In this document: positions 1-12,150 of the stretch, one piece after another
Position numbering within the stretch: position 1 is the stretch's first letter
Layout of the letters: each line of letters starts with the position of its first letter
Source: Gracilariopsis chorda
Lineage: Eukaryota; Rhodophyta; Florideophyceae; Gracilariales; Gracilariaceae
Reading direction: 5' to 3'
Length of the DNA: 64,000 nucleotides
NCBI GenBank assembly: GCA_003194525.1
Contig: NBIV01000042.1
Coordinates: 186,001-250,000, forward strand
Made by a program: the position numbers and the translations under genes
Notes under the pieces: generated by a model
Told to the model about the DNA's origin: nothing
Database searches by the model: none
The model's input: the letters and a program-made list of their open reading frames with translations, nothing else

Positions 1-513
1 CATATCATAAAAGCTCTTTTGCGTTTTCAGGAGGGGCCCACTATGGAAGCTTCAAAAACACCAACGCATCCTAAAAACCTCTCTAATGGACAAAAGCAAA
101 ACATAAAAAAGGATTTTGCTGCCATTGGCATCTCCAGCGGTTGGAAAATAAAAACAAAATTTTGAACAGGTTTGTATTTCTGTTGGAAGTTGTAGAGTTG
201 TAATGGTTGAAATGGTTGAAAGTCAATGGTGATCATCCGAGTTGAACTTCTGAGCATCCATCGGGATTTATATAGACTGTATAGCCTAGTTCTATCAGTT
301 CCACTAGTCGATGAGAAATCGTCCCAATTTATTGGCATTTTGCTAGCTCTTCTTGGTGGTGTCCATATGTGGGTGGTTTATTCAGTTCCAGATCTATTCA
401 TTTGATGACTTGGCAAATTCTGCAGCGCTGATGACATGCTCTATGACTTGCCAAGGATGAGCAACACACAGGGCCTTGATGATCTGGCATGAAACTAGGG
501 AGCATGTGATGAC
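1..513. other. Unassigned 5' edge
   Basis: I see no convincing coding motif here. It probably belongs to the decayed gypsy element that becomes recognisable from about 514, because the upstream half of a reverse transcriptase would be expected in this position. No such motif is readable. Confidence 0.3.
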
Positions 514-2090
514 TTGACGCATCTCTTGGGAGTTGTTGATGACCATTTGACCATTGCTATATCGTTTGAATTGTCTGTCACCATTGTAATAAGAAGACAC
601 TCTGTGCTTTGGATTTACTCCGACAGTAAGGAGGATCATCTCAAGCATTCCAAAAAGTATTTTGCCGGAAGTGCCTCTCATGAGTTGAATATTAAACCCA
701 GTAAGAGTAGTTTTGTATAGACTCCTGCGAAGCTCTTAGAACACATCATCGATAAGATTGTATTTGCGACTTACCCAGAGAAGATTGAAGTTATACAGGA
801 ACCTTTACGCCTAACCTCTGCGACGGAGTGAAAAAGGTTTCTGGGAATGTCCAGTGTTTATCAACGGTTCATACGTAGGGTTTTCGAAGCATCCAGGGCC
901 TTGCATAAGGCGTCGTCTCCGTAGAAAAGTGGCTCCAGACGCTAGAAATGAAAGAAGCCTTTCTGGATCTCAAAGTCAATGTTAGTAAAACTCCTTGCTC
1001 GATAATTTTCACGCGTCGACAACCTCTCATAGTTGAAAATGATGCTTCCAGTATTTCTCCGGAAAACGTTCTTTCTCAGAAAGAAAAAGGAAAACAAAAT
1101 GCTATAAAGTTTGCTACTATATCTATGAATGCGTGGCGTTAGCAGTAGTATTTGCATTAAAGACTTTTCGCGTTTGCGTACTGCTTTCTTCCTCGTGTAC
1201 GCTCATCATGGCTAATTCGGCTTTGCATTAATCGTTTAGGACGCGGGAAGTTTGTGGTAAATAGGGAAGATGGATCGCAATAATATCTGAATATGAGTTT
1301 GAAGTAAAGTACAGCCCGGGGCAGGTACTCATACTGTAGATGTAGTACATACTACATTCCGCAGATATAAATATCTGCAGAACAAGGAAACGACTAACTC
1401 GTTCTATTAATATCCTTGGAAGGGCCAATGCACGAATACTTAGCACATTTCCTTATTTATCCAAGGAATTACCTCTCGGGGTTGACAATGAAAGCTAAGA
1501 ATCTTCTAGAGCATTGTAAATTAAGAGGAACGCTCAGAAGTGCTTGGTGTAAAATGATAAGATGTGTTTCAGGAACAAGAAAGAGCTTCTAGTGATACTG
1601 GGGTACAAACGCGATTACACATCTTGAAGAGTTTTCATGATGACACTGGGCACTGTGGCGTTGAAAGAGCCCACCAATTTTCGCTACAGCATTACTGTCG
1701 ATCAGCAGTGTAACTGCATACTGCAAAGTATGTAAACATATGTGATGAGTGATAGTTGGCAAAAAATGTCCCAATGTATAACACCTTTTTCACCTACCCT
1801 TTGACGGAAATGTTGCATACGTTTTCTATTGATTGTGCAGGATCTTTGCCTACTACAGTTTAGAAGAATTGATTTATGTTGCGGAGGGTAAGACATGTGA
1901 CAGTTTGGCCAATTCGGAAGGCCACGCCAACAAAACCTGCAAAGACAATGATTACATTTCTAGAAGATCAGATTAAGAGGTACTTGGCCTGCCACCCATC
2001 GTGATCTCTGATAAGGATCCTCGTTTCACTGCTAGGTCTCTGTCTGAACTGAATAAATGTCATGCCATTGTAGTGCAATGCCCGGAAGCG
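514..2090 (+). pseudogene. Decayed Ty3/gypsy pol (RT end, RNase H, integrase)
   Basis: Relic of an LTR-retrotransposon polyprotein readable only in pieces. At about 606-720 a reverse transcriptase palm/thumb fragment reads IYSDSKEDHLKH followed by HELNIKPSKSSF, with the YLDD motif just upstream lost. After several stops, 948-1140 gives an RNase H-like stretch (AFLDLK, then ENVLSQKEKGKQN), and 1141-1180 gives AVVFALKTFRV. Around 1630-1700 DDTGHCGVERAH matches the integrase HHCC zinc-binding domain. At 1984-2070 GLPPIVISDKDPRFTARS matches the second catalytic Asp region of integrase. Domain order is as in Ty3/gypsy pol. Numerous stops and frameshifts make it non-functional. No LTR was recognised. 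Confidence 0.72.
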
Positions 2091-3083
2091 GGAGTGCACC
2101 GAAAGAACTTCGGGATATTTCCTCGTTAGAGGTGAGCCCAGTTAGGTAGAGCCCTCCAAGGAGTGGCACGACTATGTCGGGTTGTAAAGCCAAGGCCACC
2201 CGTCGTGACTTGCGCAGGGAGGTTGAAGTAAGGATCGGGTATCCGCAAGAACGGCGTATGGGGGTGGTCGACTTCTAGAGAGGTGAATTTTCCACGTTAG
2301 TGGCACGCGCGAACACGAGCCGTGGGTAGCGGGAAAGCCACCCTGTATAGGGATAGTAAAGGGGAGCTGAGTCACGAGTGTCGTGGCGAAGACTAACGGC
2401 AGTGCCAGTAAATAAACCTTATACAAATCGAACACCAAGACAGTTGGAATAACAATCCGAATACTCGGGTCCTTTAGATAGGCAAGGGGGTTAGACTTCC
2501 CGTATGCGACGGTGCTTCCCTCCAAAGAGGAGTACAGAATAAGCGAAGGCGGTGAGGTCTAGAGCCCATTCCCCAGGTTGGGGTCCCTTGTTGGGGAAGG
2601 TTTACTTGTGCGACGGCAACTCCCAGGCGCACTAAGTACTGACTATCTCAGAAAGGGGTGTAAAAATAGTAAATAAAATTAACTAAATTACTCCACTTTG
2701 GTTGTTCATGCCCACTACTGTGGCCAACCGCCAAATGACTCTCCCATGTCCTACATTTCCAATCCACTATTAGTGGTCGTAGGTCATGCAATGAATACAT
2801 TACCGAAACATTCGGGAAATCAACCAAGTACCAAGAATCCCTTCCTGACGGCATTGCACTTCAGGCATTACTTGGAAAGATGTTATGGCGTATGCACCAA
2901 TGGAAAATGACGGGGCTGAAGCGATCATTGGCATTCTGAAAATGCCTGTGACAAATAGTATCCCAGAAAGCCCCGAACCATGGTACAGAAGGTATTGTAC
3001 GTATGTACATCCCATAGCATACGTAATAATCCCTTTTTTTAAATTGCTGCATGGTGTGCACCTTTGCATGTCGCAAAATCATC
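2091..3083. other. No recognisable gene
   Basis: Only short unsupported reading frames occur here. The stretch may hold the 3' part and LTR of the preceding gypsy relic, but I could not find a matching LTR copy in the window. Confidence 0.3.
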
Positions 3084-3280
3084 CTTCTACCCTCGTCATG
3101 AGAGTGGTTTAGTACATCAGGGGAGATTATTTGGTTTCGCTTTGCGTCAAAGAGCCAGGCGGGACTTCTACACTCGTCATAACCTGTGGAGTACTACAGC
3201 GGGAGAGAAGATTATGCCCCGCTTTTTGTCAAAGAGCCAAGCGGGCCTTGATGCACTAAAGCTCATAACAGGTGGCTACG
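3084..3280. repeat. 81-bp imperfect tandem repeat (about 2.4 copies)
   Basis: Unit 1 is 3084-3164, unit 2 is 3165-3245, and a partial third starts at about 3246. Each begins with a variant of CTTCTACNCTCGTCAT and ends with GTCAAAGAGCCARGCGGG. The copies are clearly diverged. No function is apparent. Confidence 0.7.
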
Positions 3281-3984
3281 TTCGAATTGTTTCAAGTGGG
3301 GAAAGAAGTGCTAATAGCCCCAGGGACAAGTTTGAACAAAGCTAAGAAGTAGCCTGCGTTATGGTCTACGTTGTATAGCCCTTGTACGATCTTTAGAACT
3401 AAGCACCCTGCGCAGGTCCTAGTAAAATCATAAATAGCGCATATATGGCCGAAATTGGACCGAAAAATGGGCGTGTAAGTCCAGAACTTGGAAGATTGTG
3501 TATTTGATCAAGAAAAATAAATTATGTTCACAGTCATGCCATATCTCGGCAATACTTTGGCCATATTTCGGCCACTTCGTTTAAAACCAAAGTTGTCCTT
3601 CTTTCTTAGATACACGTTCTCCGACGTTTTGGAGGTATACCGCTACATCTCGGTCATATTTGGGCCATGGTTGGGCCATTTTTGATGTCCATAGTTTCCC
3701 AACTTCCGGACATAAGAGGGTGAGCACGAGGCTCATTCATACTCTACGCCTCGTGCTCTACCAACCAAAAAAGAATCATGTAAAACGGACCATAATGCTT
3801 TAATAAAAAAGTCTCCGGTTCGCAACTAGAAACAAAACCCCCATTTACGCATTATTTGAAGATTTTGCATAATGAAGGAAATAGTAGGTTTAAGGCTGCA
3901 ATGCCTAGGCGTGAACGCTCACCTCGATTCACATCCGCATTACCACAATTCTTACAAAGCATGACAAGAGTAAGAAGGGCCTTC
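3281..3984. other. Non-coding, AT-rich with GGCC-containing words
   Basis: No gene was recognised. Between 3440 and 3690 short words such as CATATTTCGGCCA, CATATTTGGGCCATG and ATATGGCCGAAATTGG recur in irregular spacing, like a decayed short-period repeat. Confidence 0.35.
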
Positions 3985-4050
3985 GGCCCTACCACTCTTT
4001 CCTGCAGTTGTGACGTCTGCATCTTGCCTGCAGGAAAGAGTGGTAGGGCC
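3985..4050. repeat. Perfect 23-bp inverted repeat (hairpin)
   Basis: The left arm at 3985-4007 starts GGCCCTACCACTCTTTCCTG. The right arm at 4028-4050 is its exact reverse complement. The loop is 20 nt. It lies just upstream of the 471-bp repeat array, which is also rich in hairpins. Confidence 0.9.
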
Positions 4051-4469
4051 GGAGCTTGAGAGGTCACAAACCTGAGAATCAAACGGTTTGGTTGTCCAAA
4101 AAGTTTGATTATCATTGGCGCAAAAAGTTGGCGAAGCAAAAGGCTCAAAACATGAACGAGAAGCACGATTTTGGGTGCTGGTGCAAGTTCGCGCCGAAAA
4201 AACGAATCGTGGAATTTACTAATTTTTTAAGGGGTGCGGAGGTCGTAGTCGCACAAATCGTTAGTTAGGTTAAACAAGTGGAAACGGCCTTCAGACATGG
4301 GCGGCGCTACGCGCCGCGTTCTTTTTGTAGCTTTATGGATTTAGTAGCGTTCGGAGGCTCTCCAAGCACTTTGCTCGCTTGCGCTCGCAATAGCGCTTGT
4401 AGAACCACGGGGCACTGCGGCGCTGAGAGTAGGTAAAGTGATAGGGGTTTGTGTTTAGGTGCCTAAATT

Positions 4470-4538
4470 GACTGCAGTGCCAGCCAATGATGAGAAAGTG
4501 CGACACGTTGCTTTCTGTAACTGGCTGGCACTGCAGTC
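4470..4538. repeat. 17-bp inverted repeat inside 471-bp unit 1
   Basis: The arms are 4470-4486 (GACTGCAGTGCCAGCCA) and 4522-4538, an exact reverse complement, separated by 35 nt. The equivalent in unit 2 is at about 4941-5009, where the left arm carries one substitution and the right arm another. Confidence 0.88.
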
Positions 4539-4611
4539 ATTATGGGAGTGCCAGCCAGTAAGCAGCAAGCTTTGCTGCTGCTGCTGCTGCTGAATTTTTT
4601 AAATGGTAGGG

Positions 4612-4683
4612 AGGCGTTGCGCCAAGTGGCAGTTGTGCATGCGCGTAGAGGGGCATACAGGACTGTTCATTGGCGCAACGCCT
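4612..4683. repeat. 13-bp inverted repeat inside 471-bp unit 1
   Basis: The arms are AGGCGTTGCGCCA (4612-4624) and TGGCGCAACGCCT (4671-4683), with a 46-nt loop. The arms are retained in unit 2 at about 5083-5154 while the loop sequence has diverged, so the stem is better kept than the loop. Confidence 0.85.
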
Positions 4684-5215
4684 GCCGTCAATCAAGAACA
4701 CCCCCCTCATACGCGTGTAAATTATTCAGAGTGGGGGTGCTGAGACAAGTGGAAACGGCCTTCGGCCATGGGCGGCGCTGCGCGCCGCATGGTTTTTGTA
4801 GCTTTGTGTATTTAGTAGCGTTCGGAGGCTCTCCGAGCGGTTTGCTCGCTTGCTCTCGCAAAAGCGCTCGTAGAACCACGGGGCGCTGCGGCGCCTAGAG
4901 TATGTGGAGACGGAGGGGTTTTTGTTTAGGCGCCTAAAATGACTGCATTGCCAGCCAATGATGAGAAAGCGCGACACGTTGCTTTGTGTAACTGGGTGGC
5001 ACTGCAGTCATTATGGGAGTGCCAGCCAGTAAGCAGGAAGCTTTGCGGCTGCTGCTGCTGAATCTTTTAAATGGTAGGGAGGCGTTGCGCCAAATGGCAG
5101 TTTTGCATGCGCAAACGGGGGCGTGCAAGACGAACTTGTGGCGCAACGCCTCCCGTCAGTCAACAACACCCCCCTCATACATGTGTAAATCATTAAGAGT
5201 GGGGGTGTTGAGATT

Positions 5216-8200
5216 TTTTTATCATTAAGATAATGAAGATGCCTGAAAATGCCATGATGAATCTGAACTAGGTTCTTACGTTCTGTGACGTGGAGGAATT
5301 CAGAACTAGTACCAGGGCATATTCACAGTGAATGAAGGTAAAGTACCAACCGCTATGCTTCAATACTGTCAATTATATGGTTGAAATAAGTATCACTTGA
5401 CAAACTATGGCAGACAACTCTGGTGTCATACTGAGTAAGAACGTAGAACACAGAACGAAGCGAAGAAACATCGGGAAGACGGATTGAGGGATCTTGCTAA
5501 AGAACCCGTTCCAGCCTAAACATCTGGGTGGGAGAGATGTTTCTGAAGATCACGAATATCTCAAGCTCGAGATACAGGGGTATAAAACTGGTAAAGTGCG
5601 TTCTGAAATCCCGAAAGACTTTCTTAGCATTAACGAGAAACAGAACTGTAGATAGCATGCAACCCATTAAATAAAGATGCGTGGAGACGAAAGCCGGTCT
5701 CGTCCCGAAAGCGAGTTTGCTTTTCGTGGTGCAGCTCTTAACCTCGAATAATGAGATTAAAATCTCGACAGCTACCAGGAGAAATTCGTAAATAACGTTC
5801 TCATTTCTTAAAGCACTAGTCATATGCATTAAAAATTGTCATGATTCAATACTCACGGTCAAACTAAAAGTTTTCAGCCATGGTCGGGGAATGAAACATC
5901 GATTAACGTGAGTTGATACCAAATATATGAACGGAATACGGATCAATGGCGTGCTCGCACTCCTCAGCTGCGTCCACACCGTAATAGGTTCCGTTTCTGA
6001 ACATTATCTTCTCAATTACCAAGGAGTGCCCCCCAGACTATCATAGTCCACTCCGCGTGTTACAGAAAGCGTTAGTCCCAAAAGATAAAGATCACTGAAA
6101 GTATACTCACTCCAAGAAGGGTGCTCCGGGAAAATCAGAATATGCGAACCAAGAAGTTGCCAGAACTCCTCTGGCGAACAACGTATGACGAAACGACGCA
6201 GTTCTATCCCGCCATCAAGATAATTAGCATTCTGCACATTTCTCCATCTAGAATGCTTCAAACGGACCTTGTGTAGCGGATTGAAGTGCTTTTATACCCT
6301 TTGTACCTATGCCATGGTGTGAGGAGCTTCACTGACTGTTTTCCAAGCAGTGGGCTTAGTGGAAGCTATATTTATGTTTTGCTACTTGGCACTATAGCTT
6401 AATCTATGTTAAGAATATACTAGAGCACTAAGATTAATACGAACTCGTATTACAGTAAGATTACCGTAGCTTAGGGGCAGAGGTGATTGAATTGCTAGAA
6501 GGGCTAGGGTTATACGAAGATAAATCGAAGAGAAAGATCATTATGCCCATGAAACATAAAAAAGAAAAACAACAAAGTATTATCGAAGTCGACAGCCGCG
6601 CAAAGGCTAAAGTAGTAAAAGATCACAAACAGCATAGGTGCCGCATCGAAAGAAAGCGATTGCTGCAGTGCGGGGGAGCGAGCACTGCCACGAAGAAAAT
6701 TGGTTGCGCTTTGGCTCAAGAAGCAGTTGGCGATTGTGCTAAGACGTAAGCGGGTGGTGCATGGGATTAGACAGTGGGTATTGTGTGGGGGTGAAAGGTT
6801 GGGCCTCTACGGGAATAGAAACCAGGTGCTGTGTGGGAGACGAAAAAAAGGCAATGATTTCGGTAGAGAAAGATGGTGAATGCTCTACATAAGCAGGACA
6901 GGGGACGAGGAAAGACGAAATACAGAAAGCCATAGATATAAACGATGATGGTAGTGGCCTTGGATTGAAGGTCTTGGATACTGTCCACGTTTGAAATATC
7001 TACTGGCATGTGCGGCACACCAGGTTTTAGCCAAAAGTCTCATTGGCCGTCTGGCAGTGTCAGCGGTGGGGGCAAGGTAATTACAGCCCGCTACTTACCC
7101 TTCCACGTTCAAACGGGGAAGCCAGGGCGTTTTCGTTGCTTTCAACCGTCATTGGATCTTCCGTGATAAGCTTTTCTGGTCGGCGGGCAGAAACATGTAG
7201 GCGTCCAACATATTCTGGCACTTTTTGATGTAGTGCTTTGAACTTTTTGTAATGAAGGGTGCTAGTTCATGAAATCATTGAGTTTGATTCGTATGCCACG
7301 CAATCATAGCATATGCGAAAGTCATTTTGTTATTAAATGACGTAGGTGGTGAGAACTTTGACAAGTGCGAAAATATAGCCCATGTAGCAGATTGCAAATG
7401 ACTAGAAACGAAAAGTGCCAAAGACTATTGAAAACAATGGCTGACACATGGGGACCTGCAGCAGTAATATGGCTCTGAAAGAACACACTAAGCAAACGAA
7501 AGACGTAATTGTCCACCACAGCCAACAGAAAACTTCAATGATGAAACGGAAGAGAAGCAATGAATGTAGCTTGATAAATATAGGGCCAAAAACGTAAAAA
7601 TATAGCCCAGAAGGCCACAAATAAATGCGAAAGGATGGGAAAAGAAGAGACGGACCGGCATAAGAAAAGGAAAATTTGACCAGAAGGGAAGGGAAGAAGA
7701 AAAAGAACCTTGAAGAAAAGCACGGCCTACGAAAGTGAAATGAGAGAAGAGCGATAAAAAACTAACACGAAAGGATAAGTGGGTTTATTGTTGAGGGGTG
7801 GTGGTGTGGGCAGTCATAATGATTGGAGCCAAAAATGGACGACCATTCAAACTCTGGCGTATTTGAAGGCGTGGCTAAGCGAATGTAGCAACACTACACG
7901 AAGTCTTCAGAGTTGACACACGACAAAATCTATCATAGATTACTTATACCTAATCCTAAGTGATGTAATTTCCTTCTGCTCGGTGCATTCGCAAAAAATG
8001 TACATCATGAAGTTCATTTGATCCCACTGCCATAAACTGTAGTCCTAGAATGTATATGTTGGATTGAGTCCCATCCACAACCTAGCTTGAGACCAACATT
8101 GCGATAGATTATAAATCTTCTATTGTTTCCACTTTATTGGATCGTCAAGTTGGAGTACGTCATGCCTTAGACATAACGTCATGGACCCCATGCCATTCTC

Positions 8201-9989
8201 TTCGAAAGACGAGCTACAATAGGGGTCATGCCCATTCCATCCAATGGTGCTCAATTGGTGAGGTCATGCCACATTGCTTTCATGAGTTGTGATATGTAGA
8301 CATAATCCAGTATACCTCATGTTTCCAGCTATCTGTGCTTCTCTTCATCGATACCCATCTCTTTTTGATCTCAGCTCATAGTTCCTACTAAGTAATATTC
8401 AATGATGGTATCGCCATCTACACTTTCCTTGACGTCATTCATTCCCGCGTCGCAGCTTCCGTCACCGATGTTGAGTGATGACGAGGCGCAGGCACCCGCT
8501 CTTTACTTGGAATCAGTTGTTGACGTCTGTACCCTACTGAATTCTGGAGAAGAATGGAACTCGTGCCTACCAATTTTATCTAGAACACCGTAATGACAAA
8601 TCTTCTGGACGCCATATGCCTTCATCATTGCAACGCTACTTTTTTCATGGGCTGAGTCGATGCTAATCAGCTTGTGGAATCTCAATACGGCCTTTTCTGG
8701 CCTTTTCTGACGTGTTTTGATGAGCCATATGGACGTGCAGCATTTATCTCTCTCTATCAAGCTCCCATCCCAGCAAAACATTTGCTTCGTTCCCACACCA
8801 TGCTTCAAAGAAGAGAGCCTTGAAAAAACCCAAAATAATAATGTCCAATGTAGGCCACCAAATGTTGTTCACCGTTAGCACGGACCAGTGATCGTAACTA
8901 AAGAAACTTACCCTGGGCTACAGTTTGAAACTCATACCTAACAATACTGTAGATCACAGAGTTTAGGACCGTTAAACTAACATTATATGTACAGAACAAC
9001 CACATAGTCCACCACATGGTCTCACTAACCTTTTAACGGAAACAAGCAACAACTTATTAAGACTGGCCAAGATTATGAGAGTATAATGTGGCCAGGAGAT
9101 CACGAAACACTAGCCACAGCAACCATCCTGGCCTGCACTTGCCCTTCAACGTTCCCACTACAACCCTTTTTCCATAGTTCCTTGGCTCAGTTTTGCACCT
9201 CATCGCATACTTAAAGACAAGACCTTCGAGCACTTCGAGAAACAGTCGAACAGGCGAAAGAAAAACTGCCTTCTGGCGGAATTCATGCCCTCCCGTTTTG
9301 AGCAATAACGGCGGACCTTGTGTGTAGCAGTTTCAAGAGTTTCTCAAGGCTTGATAAATACTAAACATCGTTGAAAGCAATCGAACCACAACTTTTTATG
9401 CTTTTCGATGGACATCCGAGCGCAAAAGCGTAAAGATTCCCCGAAAGCCTCCTCGAAGAGACATTGTTCAGTTCTGGGCTAGTGTAAACCGAGAAATGAC
9501 TAGCAAACATGTAGAAATAGACTAATAATAGTAAAGAATAGCGCTAGCAGAAGTTTGTAATTTGCATGTGGAGGTTAATCACCCATTGGGGAAGAAGCTA
9601 AAGATTGAAACGCCGGTAATTGACGAACGTTCCACCAACGAGGCATCTGATATCAACAAAGTATTGTTTACAAGTATTGGTGAGAAAAACGGCCATTTGG
9701 CATACTCCGGGGACAGAAGGTTGAATAATGCATAATAGTAGAGTGGCTGAGAGAGCGCAGACTGAAGCACATGGACAAGTAGCTACCAATCCCACAGAAG
9801 GTCTCTGGAAAGATCCTTGATAAATAATACGATAATACAAGCAACAAACCTTTTCCCAGAATAGAAAGCACACTTGCATCAGAATACAAGATTGTTATGT
9901 TTTGGTGAATTAGAATCAATCCACTGAAGTACTGTTGTAAATATTTTATTGCATATTGGAGGGTGCCGGAGGTCTCGAGGACTAATTCT
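5216..9989. other. About 4.8 kb without a recognisable gene
   Basis: I read both strands and found only short frames without family motifs. The longest are a 110-codon minus-strand frame at 5497-5829 (hydrophobic patches, no known domain), a lysine-rich 88-codon plus frame at 6483-6749, and a 101-codon minus frame at 8503-8808. None has codon structure or neighbours that support a real gene. It is probably old, heavily decayed TE sequence. Confidence 0.4.
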
Positions 9990-10000
9990 TTTTCATTGAG

Positions 10001-10800
10001 ATGATCTACAGGGTATCAGAGCCCAACACAGCTTACGATTACGCACATATGGTTAATACTTCAATTCAATGTTTCACGGATATGTTGAACATATGTGGGG
10101 TTGTTACTGACAGTGCACCATACATAAACGCAAGAAAAGTGCTAAACTCTGAATATAGACTCGTAGCTAAGATGCCAGACCGAGCTTTCTTATCTGACAT
10201 GCTTATGAAAGACTTGACTAAATTTCCATGGATCAAAGCAATTTTGTCTCGCATTACTCATATTGTTACAGAAATGAGAAGCCACAAGCTCTATCTCTTG
10301 AAAGCGAAATGATCCACTTTCAAATGCAATGAGAATTTTACATCGCGCTTTGTACTACATTATCGATCACAATGTGATCGACAAGATGATTTGAAGAAAT
10401 GCAGAGCTTGATCAGCACATCATCAGTGTATAATCAGATTTTCAACTGTTGAAGAAATGGTGCAATCATACATTTTAGACCACCCTGTGTTAACGAAGCA
10501 TATTTTTGAAGGAAACTATAGAACATTTTCTTCAAAAACAGAAGCACACGAACTGAGCAATACCGTAAGATTCTGGACAATGGAGCATTTCAGGATATGT
10601 CTCTACTGAAGAATGATGAGAAAACTTGGAAGGTTTTTAAAGTTTTTTGGCATTCCCTTAAATTTTGGGATAAGGATAAATGCCCTATTCTAAATATCAG
10701 GCCAGGAACTCTGGGATTGGAAGAGACGATGAGAGACCCAAAATGGTGTGGTATGCTCGTAATCATCAGAAAACAAATGATTTTGGAATTCTCTCGGATA
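10001..10800 (+). pseudogene. hAT-like transposase relic (DUF659-type)
   Basis: The frame at 10001-10312 (about 100 codons) carries the central region of DUF659/hAT transposases: GVVTDSAPYINARKVL (the VTDSA aspartate motif), MPDRAFLSDMLMKDLTKFPW and THIVTEMRSHKLYLLK, in the usual order and spacing. In DUF659 proteins this part binds the catalytic metal region of an RNase H-like fold. Downstream to about 10800, frameshifted pieces continue (NENFTSRFVLHY resembles the ETRF.S.F segment; a 68-codon frame starts at 10597). The N-terminal BED-type zinc finger and C-terminal dimerisation region are missing. No terminal repeats were found. A clear relic. Confidence 0.68.
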
Positions 10801-11058
10801 TGAAAGAATGCTGGAGACTAATCAGGAAGAAGAAAAGTGAAAGTGAACCCAGTTCACAACATATATCAAATGGCTTATTTTTAGAATATCTTACAATATC
10901 TTGATGATACTACTCCATGCATGAAACTATTTAAGCACCTTTGCCTCTACTGTCACGATGATGGTAATGAGCATCCAATGGTTTCTTCTCACAAGACTTA
11001 AAGACAGTTTCATACGCAGCAAATTTGCCGACTAGACTAATGTACGAAGAGCGAAGAG

Positions 11059-11831
11059 AATGTAACTGTTGAAACTCCGATGAGTAATGCTCACATGGCA
11101 CTAGAGTCGTTGGACGCAGAGCCTTTTGAACTCCAAAGTATCTTCCAGAAAGCCATTGGGTCTCTCTTGTATCTGTCTGCACGCACGACACCAGACATCT
11201 GCCATGCAGTTAATATACTATCCTGAGCTCAAGCAAAAGTACAGTTGCTCATCGGAATGAGGTTAAAATTGTTCTACGTTACTTTAACGGTACTAGGAAT
11301 CTTAGACTGAAGATATTGGGTAAGGATGGAGATAGCTCAAGCGCCCTGTATGCCTACGCAGATTCAGATTGGACTGGTGATGACTTTGATAGGAAATCGA
11401 CAAGTGATTTGTGCCTCTTCTTGTTATGGACCACGGTTCAGTGGAAAACTTTGAAACAATTATATGTGGCGACGTCAACAACTGAATCAGAATACATTTC
11501 ACTCTCTGAATGTTTCAAAGTTGTTAAGTGGGTTCGTAAATTCTTGAGCGACCTACAGATAAAGCCAACTTTGAATCCAGCTATACTATACGAAGACAAT
11601 ACTATGGTACTAAAATGGGGAATCGAAGGCAGGCGAACAAAACATGTTGATTTACGGTATCATTTTGTTCGTGATGGAGTTGAGTCTGGAACGATGAAAG
11701 TAGTACGTTGCTTTACGGCACATATCATTGCTGAGGTAATCATAAAGCCACTCCCTAAGCAAAGGCACATCAAGTTCAGACACTTGCTAGGACTTTGTGA
11801 TGGTGCTTATGGTATGGGGGGGATGATGTGA
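11059..11831 (+). pseudogene. Ty1/copia pol 3' end (RT tail and RNase H)
   Basis: This is the end of a plant-type copia polyprotein. From 11059 the frame gives QKAIGSLLYLSARTTPDI, the conserved segment between reverse transcriptase and RNase H. A frameshift near 11225 follows. The open frame 11316-11831 then encodes a complete RNase H tail: YADSDWTGD, STTESEYISLSE, YEDNTMVL, RTKHVDLRYHFVRD and the terminal IKPLPKQRHIKFRHLLGL. The retrotransposon is 5'-truncated: reverse transcriptase catalytic motif, integrase, protease and gag are absent. A G-run (GGTATGGGGGGGATGA) at the stop codon is a good polypurine tract for the LTR that follows. Confidence 0.85.
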
Positions 11832-12131
11832 TGGGTATCAGGTTGTGCAATGAGGCACGTAAATCTCACATATGTATTTTGCGCTATATATATCGCGAGA
11901 TGGATTATTCTGGAATCAGCAGTAATTAGTCTCGTTATTGCCGACTTCAGCAGTACAGTAGATTGTGAATCCTGTGGTTTCCTGAAAAGCAACCACAAGC
12001 GTAACATAGGCGTCTCTGAGTTTGGCAGGGTTTTTCGCAGATGCTGTATCTATAAAAGCTTGGACACGGCTCAACTGCTAAAGGGAAGGATTTATCAGAC
12101 CAAAACCCAACAATAATTCTTGGGAGGATCA
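11824..12131 (+). repeat. Probable copia 3' LTR
   Basis: It begins right after the polypurine tract with TGATGTGATGGG, contains a TATA-like TCTATAAAAGC at about 12050, and may end GGAGGATCA at 12131, which would give TGAT...ATCA ends. No second copy was found, so the borders are approximate. The bases immediately after it (GGTATCAC) resemble the start of an initiator-tRNA primer site. Confidence 0.5.
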
Positions 12132-12150
12132 CGGTATCACGCGTCTAGTA

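Larger units (their letters stand above)
4274..5215. repeat. Two tandem copies of a 471-bp hairpin-rich unit
   Basis: Unit 1 (4274-4744) and unit 2 (4745-5215) align over their full length with scattered substitutions and a change in CTG-triplet number. Each begins ACAAGTGGAAACGGCCTTC and ends GAGTGGGGGTGYTGAG. Each contains several nested inverted repeats (a 17-bp pair around GACTGCAGTGCCAGCCA, a 13-bp pair around AGGCGTTGCGCCA, and ACACCCCCC/GGGGGTG), a short CTG run, and GC-rich palindromes such as GGCGGCGCTGCGCGCCGC. The composition contrasts with the AT-richer flanks. An ATG-started frame of about 65-70 codons (4542 and 5013) is kept in both units but encodes a low-complexity leucine run and nothing recognisable, so I do not call it a gene. 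Confidence 0.88.

Noticed and set aside
4542-4898. Leucine-rich frame repeated at 4542 and 5013
   Set aside because: The frame is a by-product of the CTG run and hairpins in a tandem repeat. There is no domain, and the ends are not conserved.
5497-5829. 110-codon minus-strand frame with hydrophobic patches
   Set aside because: No motif, no supporting neighbour, and no sign of codon selection that I can see. Left as unassigned.
10005-10025. GGGTATCAGAGCCC, like a copia initiator-tRNA primer site
   Set aside because: It lies within the hAT-like frame region and the upstream sequence does not match the copia LTR at 11.8-12.1 kb. Probably chance.
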